64,000 nt of DNA, from positions 62,001 to 126,000 of the forward strand of contig DATIPO010000059.1 in assembly GCA_035471925.1 (NCBI GenBank), read 5' to 3'. The notes below the pieces were generated by a model, which saw nothing but the letters and a program-made list of their open reading frames with translations, had not been told where the DNA came from and did not search any database. The stretch's first letter is position 1; every line of letters begins with the position of its first letter. Below are positions 43,689-52,426 of the stretch, one piece after another. This DNA comes from JANQFM01 sp035471925 (lineage in GTDB: Bacteria > Acidobacteriota > UBA6911 > RPQK01 > DATIPO01). The position numbers and the translations under genes were made by a program.

Positions 43689-44945
43689 TCAGACCCGGAG
43701 CACGTCCAGGGGCAGGAACTCGCCCAAGATCTGAGACGAGGAGCCCCCCAGCCAAGTGTCCAGCGCGGTGGCGTAGGCGCGGCGGAAGTCGATGTTGAAC
43801 TGCATGTCGCCCACGTCGTCCAAGTCGTCAGGTGCCAGTGAGGGATGCTCTCCGAAGAAGCCGGGTTCGACTCCCTCACCGATCAGGAAGAGCGGATTGG
43901 CGGTCCCGTGGTCGGTTCCGAAGCTGTCGTTTTCGGCCAAGCGGCGGCCGAATTCGCTGACCGTCATAGTCAGCACCCTGTCCGACACCCCCAGTTGCCG
44001 GAGATCGTCCTGAAAGGCCTTGACGCCATCCGAGAATGTGGAGAGCAGGCGAGGATGGACGCCCACGAGGTTGTCGCTGGCGATCACTTGATTGGCATGG
44101 GTGTCGAACCCGTGCAGGGTCACGTAGAAGACCCGCACGCCCAGATCCGCCGAAATGAGCTTGGCCACCGTCTGCAGTCGCTCGGCGAAGGTGGTGTCAG
44201 GATAGTCGATGCCACTGGAGTAGTTCTGGACGCCATCGAGGAGCTCGTCGGAGGTAAAGGTGGCTTCCAGGGCGGTGCGGGCTGTGAAATCGAGCAGCGA
44301 GGACTCCTGGGGCAGGCTCTGCAACTGTTCGAAGGCCAGATTGCGGGGCGTGGCGTCGACATCTTCAGCACCGGCCAGGATATCGAGCTTAAAACTTTCG
44401 ATCGAGCGGATGGCCGGCTTGGTTCCCTCGGAGGAGATCATGGCCAGGGGCGGATTGCCGCCCACATTGACGGCCGCCAAGGCTTCCGGATTAGGAAGGG
44501 CATCGACATACTGAGCCAGCCAGCCTTCCGTGGTCTTGGCCTCAGGACGGGCCGTGTGCCAAATGTCGAGAGCTAGAAAATGGGAACGCGTGGGATTGGG
44601 ATATCCCACTCCGTGAATCACGCTGACTTCGCCCCGGTCAAAGAGTTCCTTGAATCCCGCCATGCCGGGATGAAAGGCAAAGTCGTCGTTGACCTTGAGG
44701 ACGCGGTCGGTCGGCAAGGCCAGGAGGGGCCTTGCTTGATGGTAGAAATCGTTGGAATAAGGCACGACGGCGCTCAAGCCGTCCACTCCGCCATTGAGTT
44801 CGATGACGACCAGGATGCGGTCCTGACCCGCCAACTGCCGTCCCCCGGTCCCGGCTGAGGCCTGCAGCGAGCGCACCACAAAGGCGGGAACCGAAGAGGC
44901 GGCGGTGAGGAAGGTCAGCGATTTGAGAAAGCGGCGTCGATCCAT
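43689..44945 (-). CDS. DUF1501 exported protein with Tat signal
   Basis: This 418-residue protein begins with MDRRRFLKSLTFLTAA, a twin-arginine signal. VVIELNGGVDGLSAVVPY and SEFGRRLAENDSFGTDHGTAN are typical of DUF1501, a sulfatase/phosphatase-like fold. The family is almost always paired with DUF1800, here 11 bases upstream in the same operon. The reaction is not known; the GTDHG motif resembles metal-binding sites of alkaline phosphatase-like enzymes. ATG 44945 has a GAAGAGAA ribosome site. It converges on the BNR gene with 12 bases between. Confidence 0.87.
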   Translation of the reverse strand: MDRRRFLKSLTFLTAASSVPAFVVRSLQASAGTGGRQLAGQDRILVVIELNGGVDGLSAVVPYSNDFYHQARPLLALPTDRVLKVNDDFAFHPGMAGFKELFDRGEVSVIHGVGYPNPTRSHFLALDIWHTARPEAKTTEGWLAQYVDALPNPEALAAVNVGGNPPLAMISSEGTKPAIRSIESFKLDILAGAEDVDATPRNLAFEQLQSLPQESSLLDFTARTALEATFTSDELLDGVQNYSSGIDYPDTTFAERLQTVAKLISADLGVRVFYVTLHGFDTHANQVIASDNLVGVHPRLLSTFSDGVKAFQDDLRQLGVSDRVLTMTVSEFGRRLAENDSFGTDHGTANPLFLIGEGVEPGFFGEHPSLAPDDLDDVGDMQFNIDFRRAYATALDTWLGGSSSQILGEFLPLDVLRV

Positions 44946-44956
44946 GGTTGTTCTCT

Positions 44957-46507
44957 TCAGTTCATTTGGTACTCGGGCAACGACATGATCAGGAAGACCA
45001 GTCCCAAGACCTTGGCGTCGGCATCCGAGCGGCGCAAATCCCATCCCAGCAGTTGACCTTCCGAGCCGCGGCGCATGTAATCCTCCAGAATGAGCTTCGA
45101 GTCGGGTGAGAGGTCTCCCTGCAGAAAGACATTGGCGAAATGGCTCACATAGTCGTCTTCCCTGCGCAGCTCATTGCGGGTGGCGATCTCGGCCAGCCAC
45201 TCGGGAAAGGTATAGACCACATCTTCGCCGAAGGGATCGAGAGGCACGGCGCGTCGGCGTGCGAAGGAATCGGCGAAGAAGTTGAAGCGCGAAAGCATGG
45301 AGGCCGTATTCAGCCAGGCTCTGCCCTGGGGAAAACCGCCTACGTTGGGAGGGGCGAAAAGGGGTTGGCCCAGCTCGTTCATGGCGTCGATGGAAAGAAT
45401 GGCGGCCAGGAAGCTGACTGGAAAGCCGACCTCCCGGAAGGCCGAAATAATCAATTCCACGGGCTGCTTGACCAGTCCCCTCATGGCCCGGTCAGAAAAG
45501 AACTTCGGGTGGCGGAACAGGGCCCGCATGAGGGGCTTGATTTCATATCCGCTTTCGCGGAAGACGCGAGCCAGGTTGCGCACCAGATGAGGATCGGGAT
45601 CCTGGTAGGCGAAATGCTCCCAGACGGTGCGGGTGATGAACTCGGCCGTTACGGGCTGACGGAAGATGATTTCGATGACGTCGTCGCCGTTGAGCGGACC
45701 GGTTTCGCCCAGCACTGTCTTCAGACCGGCATCGTGGCGGGTCTGTTCAATAATGAAGTCTCCGCTGTCGCGGTCGAAAGTCCAGCCGGTAAAGGCCCTG
45801 GCTGCTTCCTGGACGTCCTCTTCGGAAAACTCGCCCACGCCCATGGTGAACAACTCCATCAGTTCGCGAGCCCAGTTTTCGTTGGGCTTGCCGGCCTTGT
45901 TGGAGATGTTGTCGAGCCACACAAGCATGGCCGGATCTTTGGAGATGGCATGCACCATTTCCTTGAAATTGCCCAGGGCGTGCTGGCGCAGTGTTTGGTT
46001 CTGAAGAGCCATCAGCGCCTTGGGCTCAACACGCGTGGCGTCCTTAACCGTTTCGATGGACGTGGCGAAGTGATCGTGCCAAAAGAAGGTCATCTTCTCC
46101 AACAATTGGCGCTTCGACAGCATCATACGAAGGACTTGCCACTGGCGCAGTTCGTCGACATCCACGCGGAAACCGTCCCCGAAGCTGTCCACAAAATCCC
46201 AAGGATCGAAGAAGAAGCTGTCTGGATTTCTCAGTCGCAGGAGCAGGTCTTCAAGCTCGCTGTCATCGACCTGCTCGTAGTTGAGGAGTTCGTCCAGCGT
46301 GGCCGGGAAGCCTTGCTCGACCAAGCGGTCGATCTCCTGCAATGAGGCGCTGAAGCCGGCCCGCCGCATCAGGTGGGCGGCGGTCTGACGGTCCCATTGG
46401 CGGAATTCGCGGTCGGGAGGCGCCGGTCGGGTAAGTACGGGCCGCTGTGCCAGCGCAGAGCCACCGCAGGCCAGCAGGCTGAGGAGCAGAAAGAAGCGTT
46501 GCATCAT
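44957..46507 (-). CDS. DUF1800 exported protein
   Basis: This 516-residue protein has a signal peptide (MMQRFFLLLSLLACGGSALA) and the DUF1800 signature: HLMRRAGFSAS, MTFFWHDHFATS, NENWARELMELFTMGVG, AARAFTGWTF, PPNVGGFPQG. DUF1800 proteins are secreted, helical and co-encoded with DUF1501; the pair is common in acidobacteria and planctomycetes, with no settled function. It is the first gene of the two-gene operon. Two adjacent ATG codons (46507 and 46504) could serve as start. Confidence 0.87.
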   Translation of the reverse strand: MMQRFFLLLSLLACGGSALAQRPVLTRPAPPDREFRQWDRQTAAHLMRRAGFSASLQEIDRLVEQGFPATLDELLNYEQVDDSELEDLLLRLRNPDSFFFDPWDFVDSFGDGFRVDVDELRQWQVLRMMLSKRQLLEKMTFFWHDHFATSIETVKDATRVEPKALMALQNQTLRQHALGNFKEMVHAISKDPAMLVWLDNISNKAGKPNENWARELMELFTMGVGEFSEEDVQEAARAFTGWTFDRDSGDFIIEQTRHDAGLKTVLGETGPLNGDDVIEIIFRQPVTAEFITRTVWEHFAYQDPDPHLVRNLARVFRESGYEIKPLMRALFRHPKFFSDRAMRGLVKQPVELIISAFREVGFPVSFLAAILSIDAMNELGQPLFAPPNVGGFPQGRAWLNTASMLSRFNFFADSFARRRAVPLDPFGEDVVYTFPEWLAEIATRNELRREDDYVSHFANVFLQGDLSPDSKLILEDYMRRGSEGQLLGWDLRRSDADAKVLGLVFLIMSLPEYQMN

Positions 46508-46572
46508 CTCGTCCCAGTTGAGCTCAAAAGTCGCCCTTTAGATGCGGAGACACGGGAAAGGGTCGAAACTTT

Positions 46573-46602
46573 TTGAATTATAGTCGGATTTCCAGGTAAC
46601 CT
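46573..46602 (+). promoter_or_regulatory. Promoter TTGAAT-18-TAACCT, 7 bases before ATG 46610 (leaderless type)
   Basis: TTGAAT (46573-46578) and TAACCT (46597-46602) are 18 bases apart and seven bases precede the ATG. A TATAGT at 46580-46585 is an alternative -10 with a longer leader. Confidence 0.4.
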
Positions 46603-46609
46603 GAAAGTC

Positions 46610-47281
46610 ATGAGAAGCATCCCCGAATTGGGTCCCCGCGAGCGCCGCGTCCTGGGCGTGCTGCTGGAGAAGGAGCAGACGACGCCCGAGTACTACCCGC
46701 TCACCTTGAAAGCCGTCGTGGCGGCCTGTAACCAGAAGAGCAACCGCGATCCGGTCGTGGAGTTGGAGGAAGCCGATGTTCACAACGTCCTTCGGGTGCT
46801 CGTTCAGGAAGGCTGGGTGCGGCGCGTTGCGGGAGCCCGGGTGGACCGCTGGGAGCACTGCCTGGAGGACCAATTCGACGCCTCCGACGACTGCAAGGCT
46901 CTGATCACGCTGCTCTTGCTCAGGGGACCCCAGACGCCGGGAGAATTGCGCAGCCGCAGCGAGCGGCTCTACACCTTCGACTCTCTCTCGGAGGTCGGAG
47001 AAACGCTGTTGGATCTGGCCGAAGCGGATCCCCTGCTGGTGGTGGAATTGGCCCGCGGAGCCGGAGAGAAGCAGTCGCGCTGGACTTTGGCGGGGGATGA
47101 ATCGGCGGAACTGGCCTCCCCGACCTCAGTCCGCTCTGATTTCGGCCCGCCGGGATCGGCTCAGGCGGGCTCGACTACGGCGTCCCAAGAGTCATCGTTG
47201 CAGCGCCGCTTAGCCGGCCTGGAGGAGCAGGTACAGGAACTCTCCTCACGTTTGGCCCGTTTGGAGTCACTGCTTGAGTGA
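46610..47281 (+). CDS. YceH (DUF480) family winged-helix protein
   Basis: This 223-residue protein shows the YceH pattern: RRVLGVLLEKEQTTPEYYPL, AACNQKSNRDPVVEL and LLLLRGPQTPGELRSR, corresponding to two winged-helix units. A low-complexity linker and a short C-terminal coiled coil (LEEQVQELSSRLARLE) follow. The family is conserved in bacteria, probably binds DNA, and its role is unknown. It is transcribed divergently from the DUF1800/DUF1501 operon. Confidence 0.87.
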   Translation: MRSIPELGPRERRVLGVLLEKEQTTPEYYPLTLKAVVAACNQKSNRDPVVELEEADVHNVLRVLVQEGWVRRVAGARVDRWEHCLEDQFDASDDCKALITLLLLRGPQTPGELRSRSERLYTFDSLSEVGETLLDLAEADPLLVVELARGAGEKQSRWTLAGDESAELASPTSVRSDFGPPGSAQAGSTTASQESSLQRRLAGLEEQVQELSSRLARLESLLE

Positions 47282-47351
47282 CCGACACTCGCCATGTCCC
47301 GCCTTGGACCCGCCTCGCGGCAAAGCCGCGTCATTGCCCTCGCGCAGCAGG

Positions 47352-48572
47352 TTAGCGGATGCGCATGAGGAAAAGGGTGACGTCGTCTTCCTTTTCGGGT
47401 CCGCCCGTAAATTCTTGTGCTTCCTGGAGTACGAGATTGGAGATCTCCTGCAGGGGACGCTCGTGGTATTGCGTGAGAAGACCCGTCAGTCCCCGCACTC
47501 CGAAGAAGTCCCCTTCTCGGTTCTGGAGGTCGATGATGCCGTCGGTGAAAAGAGCCAGCAGGTCGCCCGCTTGCAGTTCGGTATGGGACAGGCGGTAAGT
47601 CGACTCTTTGAACATGCCCAGCGGCGGGCCTCCTCCGGGCAGCGTGCGCAGGTGTCCCTCGCTCGACACGATCACGGGATCGTAGTGGCCGGCGTTGCAG
47701 TAGCGCAGGTGCCGGTTGCCCTCCTCGAAGTCGAAGAAGACTCCTGTCAGGTACTGGATGTATTCGTCGCCGGCGTAGATGGACCGGTTGATGTAGTCGA
47801 AAAGCCCTTCGAAGTCGCTGCGACGGCCCATTTCGGAATGCAGCAGTCCACGGAAAGTGGAGACGATCAGAGCCGCCGCCATGCCGTGTCCGCAGGCGTC
47901 GGCCAGGACGCCTTGCAGGCTGCCGCGGCGGGTGGAGAAGTAGTCGAAGTAATCGCCTCCCACCAGGGCCGAGGAGCGATTGTAGCCGTGCACCTCGCAC
48001 AAGTCGCCGGATGGCTGGTCGTCGCCTGGCAAGTAGCTTAATTGGATCTGGCGGGCCTTTCTCAGGTCCTCGGTGGAAAAGGTCTGGTCTTGATTAACCT
48101 TGAGGCGGGCTGAGGACATCAGCAGCCCCAGCATTTTGGACACCACCTGGGCGGCTTCGCGGCCCACTTCGTCCAGCACGGCATCAGCGGCATCTTCGAA
48201 TTCCAGCACCAGGACGGCCTCCAGAATATCGCGCAGATAAAAGGGGATAACGAGGAAGCAGGGGTCACCAGAGGAGCGGTAGGGTTCCCGCAGTTCCAGG
48301 GCACGTCGCAGCTTCATGTCGGGCATGCGCCGTTGCAGGTCGTGGCGGGCTTCGGGGCCGTATCCTTCGAAGTGAAGCAGGACAAACTGGTCGGTATGCT
48401 CGCGGTAATCGATGAGGACGGTTTTGGGTGTCTTAAAGATCCGTCCAATGCCTGGCAGCACCATCTCCAGAAACTCGGGAAGGTTGCGGGCATCGATCAA
48501 GGCCCTGCTAAAGGCAATGCACAGCTCACGGCTGGTCCGGTGCTCGAAATTCTGCGAGGTCGCTAGCGCCAT
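47352..48572 (-). CDS. GAF-domain PP2C/SpoIIE-type serine phosphatase
   Basis: This 406-residue cytoplasmic protein has an N-terminal GAF-like sensor region (about residues 15-165) and a SpoIIE/RsbU phosphatase domain: ALVGGDYFDYF, VLADACGHGMAAAL, YCNAGHYDPVIV and LFTDGIIDLQN, with the metal-binding Asp residues in place. Such enzymes dephosphorylate anti-sigma-factor antagonists in partner-switching pathways. No antagonist or anti-sigma gene is adjacent. ATG 48572 is chosen because TACAAT lies nine bases upstream; an earlier in-frame ATG at 48608 would span the box. Confidence 0.87.
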   Translation of the reverse strand: MALATSQNFEHRTSRELCIAFSRALIDARNLPEFLEMVLPGIGRIFKTPKTVLIDYREHTDQFVLLHFEGYGPEARHDLQRRMPDMKLRRALELREPYRSSGDPCFLVIPFYLRDILEAVLVLEFEDAADAVLDEVGREAAQVVSKMLGLLMSSARLKVNQDQTFSTEDLRKARQIQLSYLPGDDQPSGDLCEVHGYNRSSALVGGDYFDYFSTRRGSLQGVLADACGHGMAAALIVSTFRGLLHSEMGRRSDFEGLFDYINRSIYAGDEYIQYLTGVFFDFEEGNRHLRYCNAGHYDPVIVSSEGHLRTLPGGGPPLGMFKESTYRLSHTELQAGDLLALFTDGIIDLQNREGDFFGVRGLTGLLTQYHERPLQEISNLVLQEAQEFTGGPEKEDDVTLFLMRIR

Positions 48573-48581
48573 ACCGCGGCG

Positions 48582-48587
48582 ATTGTA
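48582..48587 (-). promoter_or_regulatory. -10-like TACAAT, 9 bases before ATG 48572 (leaderless type)
   Basis: A near-consensus hexamer in the divergent region shared with 48688-49737; no ribosome site precedes the ATG. Confidence 0.45.
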
Positions 48588-48687
48588 GCATCCAGGGCAG
48601 GCTTCCATGCGGAACTTCCGTCTATATGAGGAGACTCTTGAGAAGACATTAGCGAATGGTCAGCTTCTCGCAGAGTTAGGAGAGTTC

Positions 48688-49737
48688 ATGTTGCGCAGCA
48701 ATCTTTGTGGATGTTTTTCCCCAGCCTTCCTGGGGCTCATGGGATTCCTCTTACAGGTGGGAGGGGAGATGGCCATGGGCCAGCCGCCCATTGTGCACCT
48801 GAAGGCCCGCGATGGCCAGGGCCGAGCGGTGACGCTTGAAAGCGCCTACCTGCTAATGGACGTTTGGGGCGGGACGCGGGAGGTCGAGTTGAGCCCATCT
48901 GGCAATGAATTGACGCTTGTGCTCAATCAGCACTCGACGAGGGAATGGTGGCCTGAGGCCGGCGACCGCCTGGAGCACATTTATCTCTATCTTCGGGCAG
49001 AGGGCTATGCGGACGTTCTCTCGCATTCCTTTCAGTGGCCGGGAGCAAGTGTCGATACCCAGTCCGAGGACTCTACTGAAATCACTTTCGAATCGGGCGG
49101 GCGGACCCGGATCGGGCCGGGCCAAGAGAAGGATCTTGAAGTGCTTTTCCGCCGTCCTCTGGCACGTTTTCTGCAATTGTTGGACGGCCAGAATCGCCCC
49201 GTTGAAGGGGTAGACGTCCGCGTGCTGATGTTTTGGGCCTCCAACAACCACTGCGGCTATCCCGCCGGAAAGCGGCTCCTGTTAGAAGGTTCGACGGATG
49301 CTCGAGGCCAGCTTGAGGTGCCGGACGGCGACCATCCATATGCCTTCCAGTTCCTGATCCATTACAATCATCCTCTTCGCATTGCTCGGCCCAAAGCGCG
49401 GCTGCTGCCTCCCCGCATTGAGATGAGACTCGAGCAACGATTAACGGTTATCCGTGTTGAACGGCTTGAGCCGACCCGGGTTAGAATCCTCGACTCCGGC
49501 AAGCCTGCGTCAGGAAAGAGATTCCACGCCTGCTTGGCCAATTGCTTCTGTGGCGCCTGCTGCAACAGGATTGGAATCGTGAGTGCGGCAGGCTGGGTTG
49601 AGTTCGATGCGCCGTTTTACCGGCAGCATTGGAGGAAGGCCGGTTTTCGGGATGAGAAGGGTTACAGTTGGGAGACCGACCCCCGCACCTGGCCGAATTC
49701 TCCGACTGTCCAATTCGATGTCAGCGAGAGCAAGTGA
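48688..49737 (+). CDS. Exported protein of unknown function with a C-terminal Cys cluster
   Basis: This 349-residue protein has a hydrophobic N-terminal segment (residues 8-27) that could be a signal peptide or anchor. A beta-rich region (residues 35-260) with VHLKARDGQGRAV and LDGQNRPVEGVDVRVL resembles carboxypeptidase-regulatory-like or Ig-like modules. The last 80 residues hold HACLANCFCGACCNRIG, a six-Cys-dense stretch that suggests disulfides or a metal site. ATG 48688 follows TTAGGAGAG, a good ribosome site, so the earlier in-frame ATG is not used. It is divergent from the phosphatase and converges on an NTF2-like gene. I recognise no family. Confidence 0.6.
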   Translation: MLRSNLCGCFSPAFLGLMGFLLQVGGEMAMGQPPIVHLKARDGQGRAVTLESAYLLMDVWGGTREVELSPSGNELTLVLNQHSTREWWPEAGDRLEHIYLYLRAEGYADVLSHSFQWPGASVDTQSEDSTEITFESGGRTRIGPGQEKDLEVLFRRPLARFLQLLDGQNRPVEGVDVRVLMFWASNNHCGYPAGKRLLLEGSTDARGQLEVPDGDHPYAFQFLIHYNHPLRIARPKARLLPPRIEMRLEQRLTVIRVERLEPTRVRILDSGKPASGKRFHACLANCFCGACCNRIGIVSAAGWVEFDAPFYRQHWRKAGFRDEKGYSWETDPRTWPNSPTVQFDVSESK

Positions 49738-49756
49738 CCGAAGCATCGAGCCCGAT

Positions 49757-50185
49757 TCAATCGTTGGACGAGGTGTGGTCGTGGACGACCTTCCAGCCAT
49801 CGGCGAAGCGGCGGATGATGAGGGTGAAGAGTCCACCGGGCTGGCTGCCGTCGGGGAGCGTTAGCTGCCAGCGGCCGCGCACGAAGGCCGCTTCGCCGCT
49901 GATCATCTCAACCTTCAGGTCGGAAAAGACCAAGTGTCCCATCTCGCGGCCTTCGCTCTGGTAGCGGCGCTGATAGCGCTCCAGCGTCGACTGCCAGCCG
50001 CGCTCGATGCTTCCGCCCGAGTAGAAGGTCAGATCAGGCGAGTTCCAATAGCCGTCCATGAAAGCTTCCAGGTCGCCGTTGTTCCAGTCTTCGGCCTGTT
50101 GATGCAGCATCTGCAGGATCTGCTCTTCGCCTCCCGGCGCCGCCAGCATCCAAACCGCCATCAAAAGAGTCGTTATCATGGTCAT
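49757..50185 (-). CDS. Exported NTF2-like (DUF4440/SnoaL) protein
   Basis: This 142-residue protein has a short signal peptide (MTMITTLLMAVWMLAAPGG) and a DUF4440-like NTF2 fold: DWNNGDLEAFMDGYW near the start, FYSGGSIERGWQSTLERY, then LIIRRFADGWKVVHDHTS. Members are often ketosteroid-isomerase-like, and the physiological ligand is usually unknown. ATG 50185 has GGAGAA eight bases upstream. It is the second NTF2-like protein here; the other at 22663-23037 is cytoplasmic and only distantly similar. Confidence 0.8.
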   Translation of the reverse strand: MTMITTLLMAVWMLAAPGGEEQILQMLHQQAEDWNNGDLEAFMDGYWNSPDLTFYSGGSIERGWQSTLERYQRRYQSEGREMGHLVFSDLKVEMISGEAAFVRGRWQLTLPDGSQPGGLFTLIIRRFADGWKVVHDHTSSND

Positions 50186-50473
50186 GACAAGTTGTTCTCC
50201 GTCTGAGCCGACCCTATGAATTACCCAGCCTTGCGCTGGAGGAAATGAGCCTCAGCAGACTCAGGGATCGAGTCGCAGAACTCCGACGGCAAAGATGCGC
50301 AAGCTATAAGTACCAAAGTTTCCACCGACCGAGTCTAGCATGTCTCTTCGCCTGGCCCACAAGGAACCGGGGAGGGACTGTCTTTCAATATACGATACAG
50401 ATCGACGCACCTGAGAAAAAATGATAGGTTGTAGCTCTCTGAATAAACCAATCGATCCTCAAGAGGAGGACTT

Positions 50474-51301
50474 ATGAAACTCTGGCTCTTTCTTCCCTCC
50501 ATTTTTGTGGCAGCCATCGCAACTTTTGCAGGGCCTGAAGGGGAGACGTCCCTTCAAGAGGTCAGCCAACCAGAGTCACCATTGATTGTAAAAAGGCTTA
50601 GCCCTAGAATGGCAAAGCAGTCCAGGAGCCTTGAACTTTTCAATGCATCAGCCCTCGGGATTACAGCTTACTCGTTGGAGTTCTCGAACCGACGCCCGGA
50701 CGGCAAAGAGATGCGATCAGTTCTTACCGAGGACTTTGCCGTCACCGCGGCACTTGACAACAGCTCTTCACCACTGCATCGCTTTGGGATTCTTCGACCT
50801 GGGCAGTCCAAGATCATGGTCTCACCGTCCGGTGATCATGTCAGTGAAGAAGACAGGTGGCATTTTGTTCGTGTCAAAGCCATCGTTTTTGTGGATCGGA
50901 GCTGGTTCGGCGACGAAGAAAAAGTCAAGGAGATTTTCCTAACAAGAGAATCGTCCCAGCTCGTGCGCCATCATTGGCTTGAGCGTATCGATGACATCCT
51001 CCGACAACCGGTGCCCCCCTCGCAACTTCGAATTAGGGTGAATGAATTCAAGTTAACGCTTGATCAACAGTCTGAGATCTTTGGCAACTCGCGAGTTTCG
51101 TCCACAGACCACTCGGCGGTAACAACTGGAAAGGGAATAGCCGCTCAGTTCGAGCGCGCCCTAGAAGCAGAGGATGAGGCGATTGCTGGTCGCCTTGAGG
51201 CTCTTCGCGCGATCTTGGAAGAAGAGTTCCTGGCCATGAGCTCTCACGTGAGGCATGGTGTGGACGGCGAACAGATATCAGACATTAGAAGTCGGCGATA
51301 A
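50474..51301 (+). CDS. Exported protein of unknown function in a lower-GC segment
   Basis: This 275-residue protein has a signal peptide (MKLWLFLPSIFVAAIATFAG). A central beta-rich part contains SLELFNASALGITAYSLEF, and the charged C-terminal region may be coiled. A strong AGAGGAGG ribosome site precedes the ATG. The segment is visibly richer in A and T than its surroundings, with many AT-ending codons, which suggests acquisition from elsewhere. The next gene follows after 21 bases with a matching composition, so the two probably form one operon. No family recognised. Confidence 0.6.
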   Translation: MKLWLFLPSIFVAAIATFAGPEGETSLQEVSQPESPLIVKRLSPRMAKQSRSLELFNASALGITAYSLEFSNRRPDGKEMRSVLTEDFAVTAALDNSSSPLHRFGILRPGQSKIMVSPSGDHVSEEDRWHFVRVKAIVFVDRSWFGDEEKVKEIFLTRESSQLVRHHWLERIDDILRQPVPPSQLRIRVNEFKLTLDQQSEIFGNSRVSSTDHSAVTTGKGIAAQFERALEAEDEAIAGRLEALRAILEEEFLAMSSHVRHGVDGEQISDIRSRR

Positions 51302-51322
51302 GTGAATAGAGGATGATAAGTA

Positions 51323-52366
51323 ATGAGTAAACAGATTCTTCTCGCGAGCTGCCTCTTTGCTGCTACGATGACAATAGGTTGGCTAGAAGCCTTTCAAGTT
51401 TGTGCGAATTGCAAGTGTATAACTGGCTCCAAGACCACGGCCACTGAGGCGAACTGTCCGAATATAGATCCTAAGGTGACTCAAAATTGGACGATTTGCG
51501 GGCAGACTGTAACGTTAGTTGCACACGGAGATTGTTTCTTTGATGACGAGTGCCCCCCTGTATTAAACAATACCCTTATCAAGACTTGGATGAATCCATC
51601 AACGTGTAAGGTGGAAGTTGAACATCAGAATCGAATTGTGACTGCGGGCATTTGCCGGGATGGCGGGCTGTCGAACCTAGAGGTCTTCTGTCTCGATTGT
51701 TGCTCAGGTTCAACTGGCGGAAGCGAGGACGATCCGAATGGTTGTAATCCGACTCAAGAACAACTGGACGAATGCACGCAGAATGGCCAAGTATATAGCC
51801 TTGATCTGTGCCGTTGTGTCGATGGTTCGCCGCTTTTGGTCAGCGATCATGGCAATCGCACAGAACTCACTGGGCTGGACGACGGTGTGAGATTTGACCT
51901 GAACGGTGATGGTCAGCCCGAGTGGGTTAGCTGGACGGTACCGAGGTCCGACGCCGGTTTCCTTGTCCTTGACCGCAATGGGAATGGCATCATTGACAGT
52001 GGATTGGAACTGTTTGGAAACCTGACCCCACAGCCCGCGATCGAAGGGCAAAACGGCTTTAACGCCCTCGCCGTCTTCGACAGCCAAGTGCATGGTGGCA
52101 ACGGCGACGGGGTGATCAGCGCTCGGGACAGCGCCTTCCAGTCTCTGGCTGTTTGGTACGATGAGAATCACGATGGTGAGAGCCAAAGTGATGAGCTTGT
52201 GCCTCTGACCGAGACTAAGATACTTGCGCTGCCTCTCACCTACCGAACCAGCCGCCGGACAGATCGGTACGGAAATGAGTTTCGCTTTTGGGCCAGCGTT
52301 AAGACGAGCGGCGAGGCCCAATTCGCCGTGGATGTATTCTTGCTTATCGGGCCGAGACTGCCGTGA
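51323..52366 (+). CDS. Exported Cys-rich protein with calcium-binding dockerin/EF-hand-like loops
   Basis: This 347-residue protein has a signal peptide (residues 1-24) and a Cys-rich region with about 16 Cys between residues 27 and 170 (CANCKC, FCLDCC, LCRC). A C-terminal domain with DLNGDGQPEWVSW, VLDRNGNGIIDSGLELFG and NGDGVISARDSAF follows. The last part is a known extracellular module with calcium-binding DxNxDG loops, found in RTX-like and adhesin proteins. It is probably disulfide-rich and calcium-stabilised. GAGG precedes ATG 51323 by about nine bases. It shares the lower GC of the gene before it. Confidence 0.7.
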   Translation: MSKQILLASCLFAATMTIGWLEAFQVCANCKCITGSKTTATEANCPNIDPKVTQNWTICGQTVTLVAHGDCFFDDECPPVLNNTLIKTWMNPSTCKVEVEHQNRIVTAGICRDGGLSNLEVFCLDCCSGSTGGSEDDPNGCNPTQEQLDECTQNGQVYSLDLCRCVDGSPLLVSDHGNRTELTGLDDGVRFDLNGDGQPEWVSWTVPRSDAGFLVLDRNGNGIIDSGLELFGNLTPQPAIEGQNGFNALAVFDSQVHGGNGDGVISARDSAFQSLAVWYDENHDGESQSDELVPLTETKILALPLTYRTSRRTDRYGNEFRFWASVKTSGEAQFAVDVFLLIGPRLP

Positions 52367-52426
52367 ATCTGTCTTGACGAGTGAAACTGCCTTCCCTGGA
52401 ATTTCGAGAAACGAGTCCTATCATCC

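Noticed and set aside
45140..46345. 401-codon plus-strand reading frame
   Set aside because: Antisense to the DUF1800 gene, which has the complete family signature.
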